A stretch of 12,173 bases of DNA from Rhizobiaceae bacterium (GTDB lineage Bacteria; Pseudomonadota; Alphaproteobacteria; Rhizobiales; Rhizobiaceae): the NCBI GenBank assembly GCA_028865845.1, contig JAGWJK010000039.1, forward strand, positions 1 to 12,173. The letters run 5' to 3'. The notes under the pieces are model-generated. The model was not told the DNA's origin. It searched no databases and worked only from the letters and a program-made list of their open reading frames with translations. How positions within the stretch are numbered: the stretch's first letter is position 1; the number at the start of each line of letters is the position of its first letter. Shown here piece by piece: positions 1 to 7,342 of the stretch. Both the position numbers and the translations under genes were made by a program.

Positions 1-149
1 GCGGTAATAATCTGCAGGTTGTTGCCGCGAACGCTGTCCATGTCTTCCACGTATCATGTTTCCGGTAGCGATCAAACCGTCGTTTGTAACGTCCGGCCGG
101 CTGCAGCGATACGAAGATGTGTCCTTGGCGACAGGTGCGCAGAAGCGAA

Positions 150-710
150 CTAGTCTGCGGGTGGCTCGGACCACCCGGTCAATTTCGCCCAATCGTCGGC
201 GCCGTCGATGATGATATCGAAGACCGGATCCTTGATATCGTAGTAGGCATCCGTATCCATGGGAAAACGCTCGGCTAGCCGTTGCTTGATCAGCCCATAG
301 GCGTTCGCCGCCGTTGGGTGGCTGCGCAAAAAATCGCGGCAGAGCAGCGGGTAACGCTGATTGAAGCGCCTTTTTTCGCGGACATGCACATTCGCGGGAC
401 GGCCGTGGATGTAGCGAAAGAGAATCTTCCGCAACTCTTTTTCTTCCAGCTCGATTCCCGGCGGGCAGTGGTCGACTGCTGCTGATCTTCGCTGAAAGCC
501 TTCACGCTCGAACGCCGCGCCATCGACATCCCGCAGATCATCCACGCTGATTTGGATATCGATGATATCCTTGGCGGCAAGGCCGGGGACGGCGGTCGAT
601 CCGATATGATGGACATATGCGCCCGCTGGGGCGGCGCGCATAATGATAGTCTTCAGGGAGAGGAAATCTTCGGTCCAATGCAATCGCGGTGGCACAATCT
701 CAATTGGCAT
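150..710 (-). CDS. GrpB family protein (UPF0157), nucleotidyltransferase-like fold
   Basis: The 186-residue product matches the GrpB/UPF0157 family in length and motifs. The family signature HHIGSTAVPGLAAKD is at residues 34-48, followed by acidic residues in DIIDIQ (48-53), as expected for a nucleotidyltransferase-like fold. The other family hallmark is the C-terminal helix region around residues 115-150 (FNQRYPLLCRDFLRSHP, then an Ala-rich YGLIKQRLAERF). The substrate and reaction of most GrpB proteins are not known, so no function is assigned. The ATG at 708-710 is chosen because GAGGAGG sits 4 bases upstream on the minus strand. The stop is TAG. The gene lies 112 bases downstream of the DsbA-like gene in the same direction with no clear terminator between them, so cotranscription is possible. 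No signal peptide or membrane segment is seen, so the protein should be cytoplasmic. The family call is firm; the biological role is open. Confidence 0.88.
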   Translation of the reverse strand: MPIEIVPPRLHWTEDFLSLKTIIMRAAPAGAYVHHIGSTAVPGLAAKDIIDIQISVDDLRDVDGAAFEREGFQRRSAAVDHCPPGIELEEKELRKILFRYIHGRPANVHVREKRRFNQRYPLLCRDFLRSHPTAANAYGLIKQRLAERFPMDTDAYYDIKDPVFDIIIDGADDWAKLTGWSEPPAD

Positions 711-822
711 TGACCCTCCTCACAAGCACAGCGGCATCCAGCGCCGGAACGCGGTAAATCCTTGCGATGACAAGACAATATCATGCGGCAGCGATCTCAA
801 TGCCCAAAGAGCACGTCTGAGA

Positions 823-1494
823 TCAATTCATCGCTGCCCGAGCTTCAGCTTTCATCTTTGCAATATCGCGCAGGGCGCCGGCGAGCACATCCGGTGTCTG
901 CGCGCCGCTGACGGCGTATTGCTGGTCGAAGATGAAGAAGGGGACGCCATTGACGCCCATCTGCTGCGCCGATTCGATTTCGCTGACGATCAGGTCGCGA
1001 TCGGCGTCCGAGGCGAGCAGGGCGCCGATGACGGCGCGGTCAAGGCCCGCGGCTTCGGCGATATCGAGAAGGACGGCGTGATCGCCGACATTGCGACCCT
1101 GTTCGAAATTGGCCTTGAACAGGGCGTTGACGACCTTGTCCTGCTTTTCGCGATCCTCCGTCACCGCCCAGTGCACCAGGCGGTGGGCGTCGAGCGTGTT
1201 CGGTCCGACCTTGATTGCCTCGAAGTTAAAGTTGATGCCGACCTCGCGGCCGAGGTCGCTCAGGCGCTTGTGTGCTTGCGCCACGCGCTCCTCGCCGCCG
1301 AGCTTTTCGGCAAGCGCCTTCTTCTGGTCGACGCCTTCAGGCGGATAGTCGGGATTGAGGCGATAGGGCCGCCAGTTGATGTCAACGCCCACCTCGTCCT
1401 GCACTTTGGCGATCGCCAGCTCCAGTCGGGCCTTGCCGAGATAGCACCAGGGACAAACGACGTCCGAGACGATGTCGATCGTGATGCGTTCCAT
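823..1494 (-). CDS. DsbA family oxidoreductase (FrnE-like thioredoxin fold)
   Basis: This is a 223-residue thioredoxin-fold protein of the DsbA/FrnE group. The N-terminal strand MERITIDIVSDVVCPWCYLG leads straight into the CPWC redox motif at residues 14-17. An inserted helical domain follows, with NTLDAHRLVHWA at 99-110. The cis-proline loop GVPFFIF is at 183-189 (Pro185), then QQYAVSGAQ. No signal peptide is present, so it should act in the cytoplasm as a thiol-disulfide oxidoreductase or isomerase; FrnE-type proteins are known for this activity and some are linked to oxidative stress. An upstream GTG at 1518 would add 8 residues. The ATG at 1494 is preferred because AAGGA lies about 7 bases before it and the product then begins at the usual family start. 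The YejA-type gene lies upstream in the same direction, separated by 130 bases that contain a possible promoter. The substrate is unknown. Confidence 0.9.
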   Translation of the reverse strand: MERITIDIVSDVVCPWCYLGKARLELAIAKVQDEVGVDINWRPYRLNPDYPPEGVDQKKALAEKLGGEERVAQAHKRLSDLGREVGINFNFEAIKVGPNTLDAHRLVHWAVTEDREKQDKVVNALFKANFEQGRNVGDHAVLLDIAEAAGLDRAVIGALLASDADRDLIVSEIESAQQMGVNGVPFFIFDQQYAVSGAQTPDVLAGALRDIAKMKAEARAAMN

Positions 1495-1553
1495 GATGCT
1501 GTCCTTCCGCTTGGCCACTTGGCCGGATGTTCCACAATTCGGCTTCCGTGTCC

Positions 1554-1582
1554 CATCTATGCCTTTGAGCGGAAGGCTTCAA
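1554..1582 (-). promoter_or_regulatory. possible sigma-70 promoter for the DsbA-like gene
   Basis: On the minus strand, TTGAAG (1577-1582) and TAGATG (1554-1559) are separated by exactly 17 bases. Each hexamer matches four of six positions of the bacterial vegetative consensus. The site lies about 60 bases upstream of the chosen ATG at 1494. It was found by eye and hexamers of this quality occur by chance, so it is only a candidate. Confidence 0.3.
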
Positions 1583-1624
1583 CCGGTTACAAAAGGGAAC
1601 CGTGCGGCATTTCGCGGTAAAAGC

Positions 1625-3436
1625 CTATTGGACGGATGCGTCCCACCATACGGGCAGCTGGTAGCCGTAGAGCGGCAGCACGTCGGGATGGCCGATGCGG
1701 CTCCGGCGCGCCACCCATTGCTGATCGATATGATAGAGCGGCACGAGATAGTAACCGGAGATCAGCATGCGGTCGAAGGAGCGCACGGCATCGCGGAAAT
1801 CCTCGGCCGAATGCGCGGTCAGGAAATGCGACATCAGCGTATCGACATCTGGATCCGCGACCCCGGCGAAATTGAAGCTGCCTTCGGTCTTGGCGGCGGT
1901 CGAGCCCCAGCGGCTCACCTGTTCGGTGCCTGGCGAGAGCGACGACGGATAGGATTTGATGATCATGTCGTAGTCGTAGCTGATCGTCCGGCGCTGATAT
2001 TGCGAATCATCCACGGTCCGGATGTCCACCGCGACACCCATCAGCGCCAGCGAGCGGCGATAGGCGATGGCCAGCCGCTCCTGGTCGGCATTCTGCGTCA
2101 TGATCTCGAAGCTGAGCTGCCGGCCGGCGCTGTCGACCATTTTTTCGCCTTTGATCGTATAGCCGCCCTGCTTCAGCAGATCGACCGCCCTGCGCAGGAT
2201 GGCGCGATCGCGGCCGGAACCATCGCTGACCGGCAGTTTGTAGGTACCATCAAGCACATCGGGATCGATGAGATCCTTGATCGGACCGAGCATGGCAAGT
2301 TCGTGCGCGTCGGCGGGCACGCCGAAGGAGGACAGGTCGGAATTTTGCCAGTAGCTTTCCGTGCGCGCATAGGCGTTCGAGGACAGGTTCTTATTGACCC
2401 ATTCGAAATCGAAGGCGAGCGCCAGTCCTTCACGCACCTTTTTATCGGCGAAGATCGGCCTGCGCGTATTGAAGACGAAGCCCAGCATGCCGCTCGGCAG
2501 TTTGGGCGTAAAGACGTCCTTGACGACTGCGCCGGAGTTCACGGCCGGAAAATCGTAGGCCTGCTGCCAGTGTCCTGGGCTGCCGTCGGAATAGATGTCG
2601 ATATCGCCTTTCTTGAAGGCCTCGAACAGCGTCGTGTCCTGCAGGAAATAATTGACGGCGATTTCGTCGTAATTGTCGACGCCGACCTTCGCAGGGATGT
2701 CCTTGCCCCAATAGTCGGGATTGCGCGCAAAGACGATGCGCTGACCGGGATCGATGCTCTTCACTTTATAAGGGCCTGAGCCGATCGGAATGGACAGCGA
2801 GGATCGGTCGAAACCGTCGGGATCGGTCGCGTGTCTCGGCAGGATAGGCAGCGACGAAGCGATGATCAGCGGCGTCTCGCGATTGGCCTTGTCGTTGAAA
2901 TGGATCATCACGCTGTGGTCGCCGACTTTCTCGATCTTGGCGATGGTGTCGAGCCAGGAGGAGAAGGGTACGCGACCCTTGTCGTGCAGTAGCTGGAAGG
3001 TGAAGATAACGTCGTCCGGCGTCACCGGCTGCCCGTCCGACCATTTGGCGTTCGGGTTGAGGTTGAACTGCATGTAGCTACGGCTGTCGTCCCATTCGAC
3101 GGTCTGCGCCAACAACCCATAGAGCGTGAATGGCTCGTCGCGGGAACGCTGCATCAGTGATTCGTAGACGAGATTGCCGAATTCCGGGTCCCACATGCCG
3201 CGGGCGGTGGTGCGCATGCTTTTCAGAATGAAGGGATTGAGGCTGTCGAATGTCCCGACCACACCATAGTTGATATGGCCGCCTTTTTTCACGTCTGGGT
3301 TGACGTAAGGAAAATGCTTGAAATCCGCCGGAAGGGCAGGATCGCCATGCATGGCGATACCGTAAAGGGGCTGGCCGAGCGCGACATGGCTAGACATTGC
3401 GAAAAACAGCAAAACAGCGATGCGGAGCGCTCGCAT
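1625..3436 (-). CDS. YejA-type extracellular solute-binding protein, family 5 (peptide ABC transport)
   Basis: The 603-residue product is a periplasmic binding protein of ABC-transporter family 5, closest in appearance to YejA. A signal peptide covers residues 1 to about 21 (MRALR, hydrophobic core, then VALG/Q). It is followed by the YejA-type opening HGDPALPADFKHFPYVNPD at about 30-48 and by VVGTFDSLNPF. The family-5 core includes WSDGQPVTPDDVIFTFQLL at 132-150. Binding proteins of this type deliver oligopeptides or peptide-like compounds to an inner-membrane permease. The open frame extends upstream to 3757, but the ATG at 3436 is chosen because it starts the signal peptide and GGAAAGGA lies just before it. 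No permease or ATPase gene is adjacent: the next genes downstream are DsbA-like and GrpB. It is therefore an orphan within this window and must either share a permease or have partners elsewhere. The exact ligand cannot be read from sequence. Confidence 0.9.
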   Translation of the reverse strand: MRALRIAVLLFFAMSSHVALGQPLYGIAMHGDPALPADFKHFPYVNPDVKKGGHINYGVVGTFDSLNPFILKSMRTTARGMWDPEFGNLVYESLMQRSRDEPFTLYGLLAQTVEWDDSRSYMQFNLNPNAKWSDGQPVTPDDVIFTFQLLHDKGRVPFSSWLDTIAKIEKVGDHSVMIHFNDKANRETPLIIASSLPILPRHATDPDGFDRSSLSIPIGSGPYKVKSIDPGQRIVFARNPDYWGKDIPAKVGVDNYDEIAVNYFLQDTTLFEAFKKGDIDIYSDGSPGHWQQAYDFPAVNSGAVVKDVFTPKLPSGMLGFVFNTRRPIFADKKVREGLALAFDFEWVNKNLSSNAYARTESYWQNSDLSSFGVPADAHELAMLGPIKDLIDPDVLDGTYKLPVSDGSGRDRAILRRAVDLLKQGGYTIKGEKMVDSAGRQLSFEIMTQNADQERLAIAYRRSLALMGVAVDIRTVDDSQYQRRTISYDYDMIIKSYPSSLSPGTEQVSRWGSTAAKTEGSFNFAGVADPDVDTLMSHFLTAHSAEDFRDAVRSFDRMLISGYYLVPLYHIDQQWVARRSRIGHPDVLPLYGYQLPVWWDASVQ

Positions 3437-3701
3437 GGCATCCTTTCCGGTGAGTGGCATGATTCTGCCGAACCTTATCATGAGAGTGCCGAATCCAACA
3501 CGCGAATGGGGAATTCTTACGGCTGGACAGAAAAGACCAAAGAAAAGCTGGATATCCGCGCCCGTGCGATGTAACAGGGGTGCCGGGTTTCTCGGGTCAT
3601 GCATTTGCCTTAATCTTTCGACAGGTGGACGGCGGTTTGACCCGATTGGAATGGGACGGCAGGCTGTCGTTCCGCATCGGATTTCTGGAGGCGGTTTCGC
3701 T

Positions 3702-4361
3702 ATGATGTTCAAGACTGACAACAAAATGCGGGCAGGTCTTTCTGCTCTGGCCCTCATGATCGGCGCAGCGCTTCCGGCGGCTGCATTCGCTCAGGATGCT
3801 TCCAACGCAGCTCCCGCCGATGGCAGCGGCGATGCCCAGCAGCCGCGCCTCGGCTGGTACAAGACCTGCACCAAGCAGGACGATGCCGACATCTGCATCG
3901 TGCAGAACCTGATCATGGCCAACAACGGTCAGCTGGTCACCGCAGTTGGCCTCATCTCGGTCGACGGCAAGGTCAACCGCAGGATCCTTCAGATTTCCGT
4001 TCCGACCGCACGTCTGATCGCTCCCGGCATCACCATGCAGATCGACGGTGGCAAGGGCCAGAAGCTCGACTACGCCGTCTGCCTGCCGGACAAGTGCACC
4101 GCTGAAGTACCGCTGACGGATGCCATGATCGCTGCGCTGAAGAAGGGCACCGACGTGACCTTCACCTCGATCAACTTCCGCCGCGCCCCGAACCCGATCA
4201 AGATCTCGCTCGATGGCTTCGGTGCTGCCTATGACGGCGCTGCGATCTCCGACTCGAAGCTGGCCGAAAGCCAGAAGAGCCTGCAGGACAGCATGCAGAA
4301 GAAGGCTGAAGAAGCTCGCAAGAAGCTGGAAGACGCCCAGAAGGCCGCCAAGCAGCAGTAA
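3702..4361 (+). CDS. secreted IalB-family protein (invasion-associated locus B)
   Basis: The 219-residue protein begins with a clear signal peptide (residues 1-30, cleavage after AFA and before QD). A linker rich in Ala, Asp and Gly follows, then an IalB domain at about 46-175. Typical family features are GWYKTC (51-56), a second Cys in DICIVQ, YAVCLPDKC (124-132), and the ending FRRAPNPIKISLDGF. The four cysteines at 56, 65, 127 and 132 could form two disulfides in the periplasm. The last 37 residues (about 183-219) are rich in Lys, Glu, Ala and Gln and look like an extended charged helix or coiled coil. IalB was named in Bartonella for a role in erythrocyte invasion. In free-living and symbiotic rhizobia its function is not established, so no virulence role is implied. 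ATG 3702 is chosen because GGAGG lies 10 bases upstream; ATG 3705 is the alternative. Codon use is strongly C-ending, suggesting good expression. It is divergent from the YejA-type gene, with 265 bases between them. Confidence 0.88.
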   Translation: MMFKTDNKMRAGLSALALMIGAALPAAAFAQDASNAAPADGSGDAQQPRLGWYKTCTKQDDADICIVQNLIMANNGQLVTAVGLISVDGKVNRRILQISVPTARLIAPGITMQIDGGKGQKLDYAVCLPDKCTAEVPLTDAMIAALKKGTDVTFTSINFRRAPNPIKISLDGFGAAYDGAAISDSKLAESQKSLQDSMQKKAEEARKKLEDAQKAAKQQ

Positions 4362-4437
4362 GCTGCTTCGTCTTCAGGATTGCCGTCAAATCCGCCTCGA
4401 CGCGGTTGACCAGACTGACGCACTATTAAGAATACGA

Positions 4438-4471
4438 GCCGCCAGCAGCAGATCGCTGCGGGCGGCTTTTT
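4438..4471 (+). terminator. intrinsic terminator of the IalB-family gene
   Basis: A hairpin spans 4438-4466. Arms GCCGCC/GGCGGC pair, then one A-G mismatch, then GCAGC/GCTGC, with a 5-base loop AGATC. Five T follow directly (4467-4471). It lies 76 bases after the stop codon of the IalB-family gene and has the standard form of a rho-independent terminator. Confidence 0.88.
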
Positions 4472-4565
4472 CGTTATTTCTGCTGCTTTGTCTTATTCGG
4501 AGGATTGCCGGTCGGTCGGCTGCTTGTCCGCATCACATGGCGATGGCCGCGCGATAGCTAGCGCC

Positions 4566-4599
4566 AAAAGAAAAGGAGACCGCCGTGGCGATCTCCTTT
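4566..4599 (-). terminator. intrinsic terminator of hspQ
   Basis: On the minus strand the arms AAAGGAGA (4592-4599) and TCTCCTTT (4572-4579) pair perfectly. The stem is extended inward by four more pairs, including one G-T, to a CACG loop. A T-rich tail TCTTTT follows (4566-4571). It starts 21 bases after the hspQ stop. The plus-strand side has no comparable T tract, so it should act mainly on minus-strand transcripts. Confidence 0.82.
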
Positions 4600-4620
4600 G
4601 AATTGCGAAGTACCGTGACC

Positions 4621-4950
4621 TCAGTGGGCGAAGCTCATCTTGGGCTTGAACTCGCCGGTCGGCGCACGATCAAAGATCTGGTAGACTTGCGGATTGCGAA
4701 GCGGAACATCACTTTCGTCATTGATCAGATTTTGCTCTGAGACGTAAGCGACGTATTCGGTTTCATCGTTTTCGGCAAGAAGGTGATAGAAAGGCTGATC
4801 TTTGCTCGGCCGCACCTCTGCCGGGATGGAATTCCACCATTCTTCGGTGTTCGCGAATTCCGGATCGACGTCAAATATAACACCGCGGAACGGGAATACC
4901 CGGTGTCGCACGACGTCGCCGATGTTGAATTTTGCATTGCTTTGTTTCAT
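4621..4950 (-). CDS. hspQ: HspQ, heat shock protein / hemimethylated-DNA-binding YccV family
   Basis: The 109-residue product matches the HspQ (YccV) family over its whole length. FNIGDVVRHRVFPFRGVIFDVDPEF spans about 8-32, EEWWNSIP 36-43, RPSKDQPFYHLLAE 47-60, and YVAYVSEQNL 66-75. In Escherichia coli HspQ is heat-inducible, binds hemimethylated DNA, and modulates protein turnover as a specificity factor and substrate of Lon; the same role here is inference. Two in-frame starts exist. ATG 4950 (MKQSNAKF) is preferred over ATG 4968 because AAAGGAAG lies 7 bases before it, and the upstream ATG has no nearby ribosome binding site. It has its own terminator and converges on the IalB-family gene. 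glnA lies upstream in the same direction but is closed by its own terminator, so hspQ is probably monocistronic. Confidence 0.92.
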   Translation of the reverse strand: MKQSNAKFNIGDVVRHRVFPFRGVIFDVDPEFANTEEWWNSIPAEVRPSKDQPFYHLLAENDETEYVAYVSEQNLINDESDVPLRNPQVYQIFDRAPTGEFKPKMSFAH

Positions 4951-5069
4951 GGCGCGACTTCCTTTCATGCAGTCATGTGGTGGTTTCCACCGCCGATATC
5001 AAGGATTTTGCCCCCATTCCTTCATCTAAACGTCACACTCGATCAACGCCGATTGCAAGAGATAGTTCG

Positions 5070-5100
5070 ATATAAGGCGTGCACAAAATGTGACTTGAAG
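5070..5100 (-). promoter_or_regulatory. hspQ: possible promoter for hspQ
   Basis: On the minus strand CTTCAA (5095-5100) is followed after 17 bases by CCTTATAT (5070-5077). This resembles the rhizobial sigma-70 and heat-shock sigma layouts (CTTGAA or CTTGAC, then a CTATAT- or CCCATAT-like box), with one mismatch in the upstream box. The leader to the hspQ start codon would be roughly 110 bases. It was found by eye, and which sigma factor would use it cannot be decided. Confidence 0.33.
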
Positions 5101-5135
5101 CGAGGCAGCCGTGATTGAAGACGCCGCTGCCTCGC
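5100..5135. repeat. perfect 10-bp inverted repeat between hspQ and glnA
   Basis: GCGAGGCAGC (5100-5109) and GCTGCCTCGC (5126-5135) are perfect complements around a 16-base loop. It lies between the glnA terminator and the possible hspQ promoter. Neither strand has a following T tract, so it is not a standard terminator. It could be an operator, a processing or 3'-end structure for glnA readthrough, or an insulating hairpin. Confidence 0.7.
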
Positions 5136-5148
5136 GCTTGCCGATGTG

Positions 5149-5173
5149 AAAAAGCCCCGGCGAACCGGGGCTT
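5149..5173 (-). terminator. intrinsic terminator of the glnB-glnA unit
   Basis: On the minus strand AAGCCCCGG and CCGGGGCTT form a perfect 9-bp stem (5152-5173) with a TTCG tetraloop, followed by a run of T (5149-5153). It starts 11 bases after the glnA stop codon. This is a textbook rho-independent terminator. Confidence 0.93.
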
Positions 5174-5184
5174 CAGCTCGGTTC

Positions 5185-6594
5185 TTAAGCCGAGTAGTAC
5201 ATGTCGTATTCGACCGGATGCGGGGTCATTTCGAAGCGCATGACTTCCTGCATCTTCAGTTCGATGAAGGCATCGATCTGGTCGTCGTCGAAGACGCCGC
5301 CGGCGGTCAGGAACTTGCGGTCCTTGTCGAGGCTTTCCAGGGCTTCGCGAAGCGAGCCGCAGACCGTCGGGATCTTCTTCAGTTCCTTCGGCGGCAGGTC
5401 GTAAAGATCCTTATCCATGGCCTTGCCGGGATGGATCTTGTTCTTGATGCCGTCGAGGCCTGCCATCAGCATCGCAGCGAAGGCGAGGTACGGGTTAGCG
5501 GTCGGGTCGGGGAAGCGGACTTCGACGCGCTTTGCCTTCGGGTTGGAGCCGAACGGGATGCGGCAGGAAGCGGAACGGTTGCGGGCCGAGTAGGCGAGCA
5601 GAACCGGTGCTTCATAACCCGGGACGAGACGCTTGTAGGAGTTCGTCGACGGGTTGGTGAAGGCGTTGATGGCCTTCGCATGCTTGATGATGCCGCCGAT
5701 GTAGTAGAGGCAGCTTTCCGACAGGCCCGCATATTCGTCGCCGGCAAAGGTCGGCTTGCCGCTCTTCCAGATCGACTGGTGAACGTGCATGCCCGAACCG
5801 TTGTCGCCGAAGATCGGCTTCGGCATGAAGGTTGCCGTCTTGCCGTAGGCGTTGGCGACCTGATGCACGACGTACTTGTAGATCTGCATCTTGTCGGCGT
5901 TGCGCACCAGCGTGTCGAACTTGATGCCGAGCTCATGCTGTGCGGCTGCAACTTCGTGGTGATGCTTTTCGACGACGACGCCCATTTCGGACAGAACCGT
6001 CAGCATTTCCGAACGCATGTCCTGGGCGCTGTCAACCGGCGGAACCGGGAAATAGCCGCCCTTGACGCGCGGGCGGTGACCGAGGTTGCCGGTTTCATAA
6101 TCGGTGTCGTCGTTCGACGGCAATTCGCTGGAATCCAGCTTGAAACCGGTGTTGTAGGGGTCTGCCTTGTACTTGACGTCGTCGAAGACGAAGAATTCGG
6201 CTTCCGGGCCGAAGAAGGCGGTGTCGCCGATGCCGGAGGCCTTGAGATAGGCTTCGGCCTTCTTAGCGGTGCCGCGCGGGTCGCGGTTATAGGCTTCGCC
6301 CGAAACCGGGTCGAGAATATCGCAGAGGATGACCATGGTGGACTGTGCGAAGAACGGATCCATGTGAACCGTTTCGGTGTCCGGCATCAGCACCATGTCG
6401 GATTCGTTGATGGCCTTCCAGCCTGCAATCGAGGAGCCGTCGAACATGACGCCATCGGCGAACATGTCTTCGTCGACGCAGACGACATCCATCGTGACGT
6501 GCTGGAGCTTGCCCTTGGGGTCCGTGAAGCGCAGGTCTACGAACTTGACGTCGTTATCCTTGATTTGTTTGAGAATTTCGCTTGCCGTCGCCAT
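5185..6594 (-). CDS. glnA: glutamine synthetase type I
   Basis: The 469-residue GSI catalyses ATP-dependent amidation of glutamate to glutamine and forms a dodecamer in the cytoplasm. Visible motifs include the N-terminal beta-grasp with FDGSSIAGW at 51-59, the metal-binding [14 protein letters not shown] at 127-140 (Glu131, Glu133), [11 protein letters not shown] at 211-221, [10 protein letters not shown] at 265-274 (His270), NRSASCRIP at 339-347, and [13 protein letters not shown] at 358-370. [10 protein letters not shown] at 395-404 carries Tyr398, the adenylylation site used by GlnE, so activity should be controlled by covalent modification. The start ATG at 6594 fits the family and is preceded by an AAGGGAAG site. 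It follows glnB by 61 bases with no terminator between them, the standard rhizobial glnBA arrangement, and ends in a strong terminator. Nothing suggests damage, and length matches the family. Confidence 0.98.
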   Translation of the reverse strand: MATASEILKQIKDNDVKFVDLRFTDPKGKLQHVTMDVVCVDEDMFADGVMFDGSSIAGWKAINESDMVLMPDTETVHMDPFFAQSTMVILCDILDPVSGEAYNRDPRGTAKKAEAYLKASGIGDTAFFGPEAEFFVFDDVKYKADPYNTGFKLDSSELPSNDDTDYETGNLGHRPRVKGGYFPVPPVDSAQDMRSEMLTVLSEMGVVVEKHHHEVAAAQHELGIKFDTLVRNADKMQIYKYVVHQVANAYGKTATFMPKPIFGDNGSGMHVHQSIWKSGKPTFAGDEYAGLSESCLYYIGGIIKHAKAINAFTNPSTNSYKRLVPGYEAPVLLAYSARNRSASCRIPFGSNPKAKRVEVRFPDPTANPYLAFAAMLMAGLDGIKNKIHPGKAMDKDLYDLPPKELKKIPTVCGSLREALESLDKDRKFLTAGGVFDDDQIDAFIELKMQEVMRFEMTPHPVEYDMYYSA

Positions 6595-6655
6595 TTATAT
6601 TTCTTCCCTTGACTTGGATGACGATTACGAGCCTCAGCCGCGAGGGCCGGGCGGG

Positions 6656-7071
<416 letters not shown>

Positions 7072-7090
7072 GTTCACGAAGGGCCGCCGT

Positions 7091-7118
7091 AAAAAATCCC
7101 GGCGATTTGACGCCGAGA
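7091..7118 (-). terminator. terminator-like hairpin upstream of glnB, minus strand
   Basis: On the minus strand TCTCGGCG (7111-7118) pairs with CGCCGGGA (7097-7104) around the loop TCAAAT, followed by six T (7091-7096). On the minus strand one pair is G-T; on the plus strand the same position would be a C-A mismatch. Both the T tract and the pairing therefore favour minus-strand RNA. It lies 20 bases upstream of the glnB sigma-54 promoter, with no annotated gene feeding into it. It may end a short minus-strand RNA or insulate glnB. Confidence 0.62.
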
Positions 7119-7230
7119 CCCCGAATTCATGAGGATTTTTCCGGAAAATGAAAGCGATTTCGCGCGAAATGAACGAAAAAAGCAAAATTCTCGTGAAAAT
7201 CCCTGCATTCTTCGCAACTGCGTTCTCGAG

Positions 7231-7246
7231 ATCCCTTAAAAGGGAT
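7231..7246. repeat. 7-bp inverted repeat in the nnr upstream region
   Basis: ATCCCTT, AA, AAGGGAT: perfect 7-bp arms with a 2-base centre. A centre this short suits a protein-binding site better than an RNA hairpin. It lies about 100 bases upstream of nnr. No regulator family is recognised from the sequence. Confidence 0.6.
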
Positions 7247-7251
7247 GGGGC

Positions 7252-7280
7252 ATTAAATATGCAAATGCCTGATATTTAAT
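7252..7280. repeat. 9-bp AT-rich inverted repeat in the nnr upstream region
   Basis: ATTAAATAT (7252-7260) and ATATTTAAT (7272-7280) are perfect complements around 11 bases. The AT-rich arms stand out in GC-rich surroundings and overlap positions where promoter boxes for either strand could lie. This could be an operator for nnr or for a short divergent transcript, or simply AT-rich promoter DNA. Confidence 0.6.
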
Positions 7281-7286
7281 CAATTT

Positions 7287-7311
7287 AACCCGCGGAATCG
7301 CGGTTGTTTTT
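7287..7311 (+). terminator. terminator-like hairpin in the leader of nnr, plus strand
   Basis: CCGCG (7290-7294) pairs with CGCGG (7299-7303) around the loop GAAT. Two A-T pairs extend it past a bulged C, and after one G there is a run of five T (7307-7311). It ends 31 bases before the nnr ATG. With a stem of only 5 to 7 pairs it is weaker than the glnA terminator. It could end a short plus-strand RNA or act as an attenuator in the nnr leader. Confidence 0.45.
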
Positions 7312-7342
7312 CAGGCAGATTTCGCATTCAATAAAGCCTATC

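Noticed and set aside
1..41. Possible start of a minus-strand gene running off the left edge (ATG at 41, reading MDSVRGNNLQIIT)
   Set aside because: Only about 13 codons are visible, the GGAAG before it is too close to the ATG, and another frame with ATG at 57 is equally open. It cannot be supported as a gene from this window.
48..58. The 11-base string CACGTATCATG occurs both here and in the glnB promoter (7058-7068)
   Set aside because: In 12 kb, many 11-base matches are expected by chance, and this copy lacks the GG-N10-GC spacing of a sigma-54 promoter.
1583..1624. Possible weak hairpin after the YejA-type gene (ACCG/CGGT arms)
   Set aside because: The arms are only 4-5 bases with a long loop and no T tract on the minus strand, so it is not a supportable terminator.
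1472..2779. Open frame of 435 codons on the plus strand opposite the YejA-type gene
   Set aside because: It overlaps a clearly recognised coding gene on the other strand. Its composition (Ala, Arg, Asp, His-rich, no motif) is that of an antisense shadow.
3437..3701. Search for promoters in the divergent YejA-type / IalB region
   Set aside because: Partial boxes such as TTGACC on the plus strand and TTGGAT on the minus strand lack a convincing partner at 16-18 bases. The region must hold divergent promoters, but I cannot place them.
5146..6612. Long open frame of 488 codons on the plus strand opposite glnA
   Set aside because: It is a mirror of the glnA codon bias: high-GC genes with strong third-position preference leave an open antisense frame. 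It shows no recognisable domain and no ribosome binding site.
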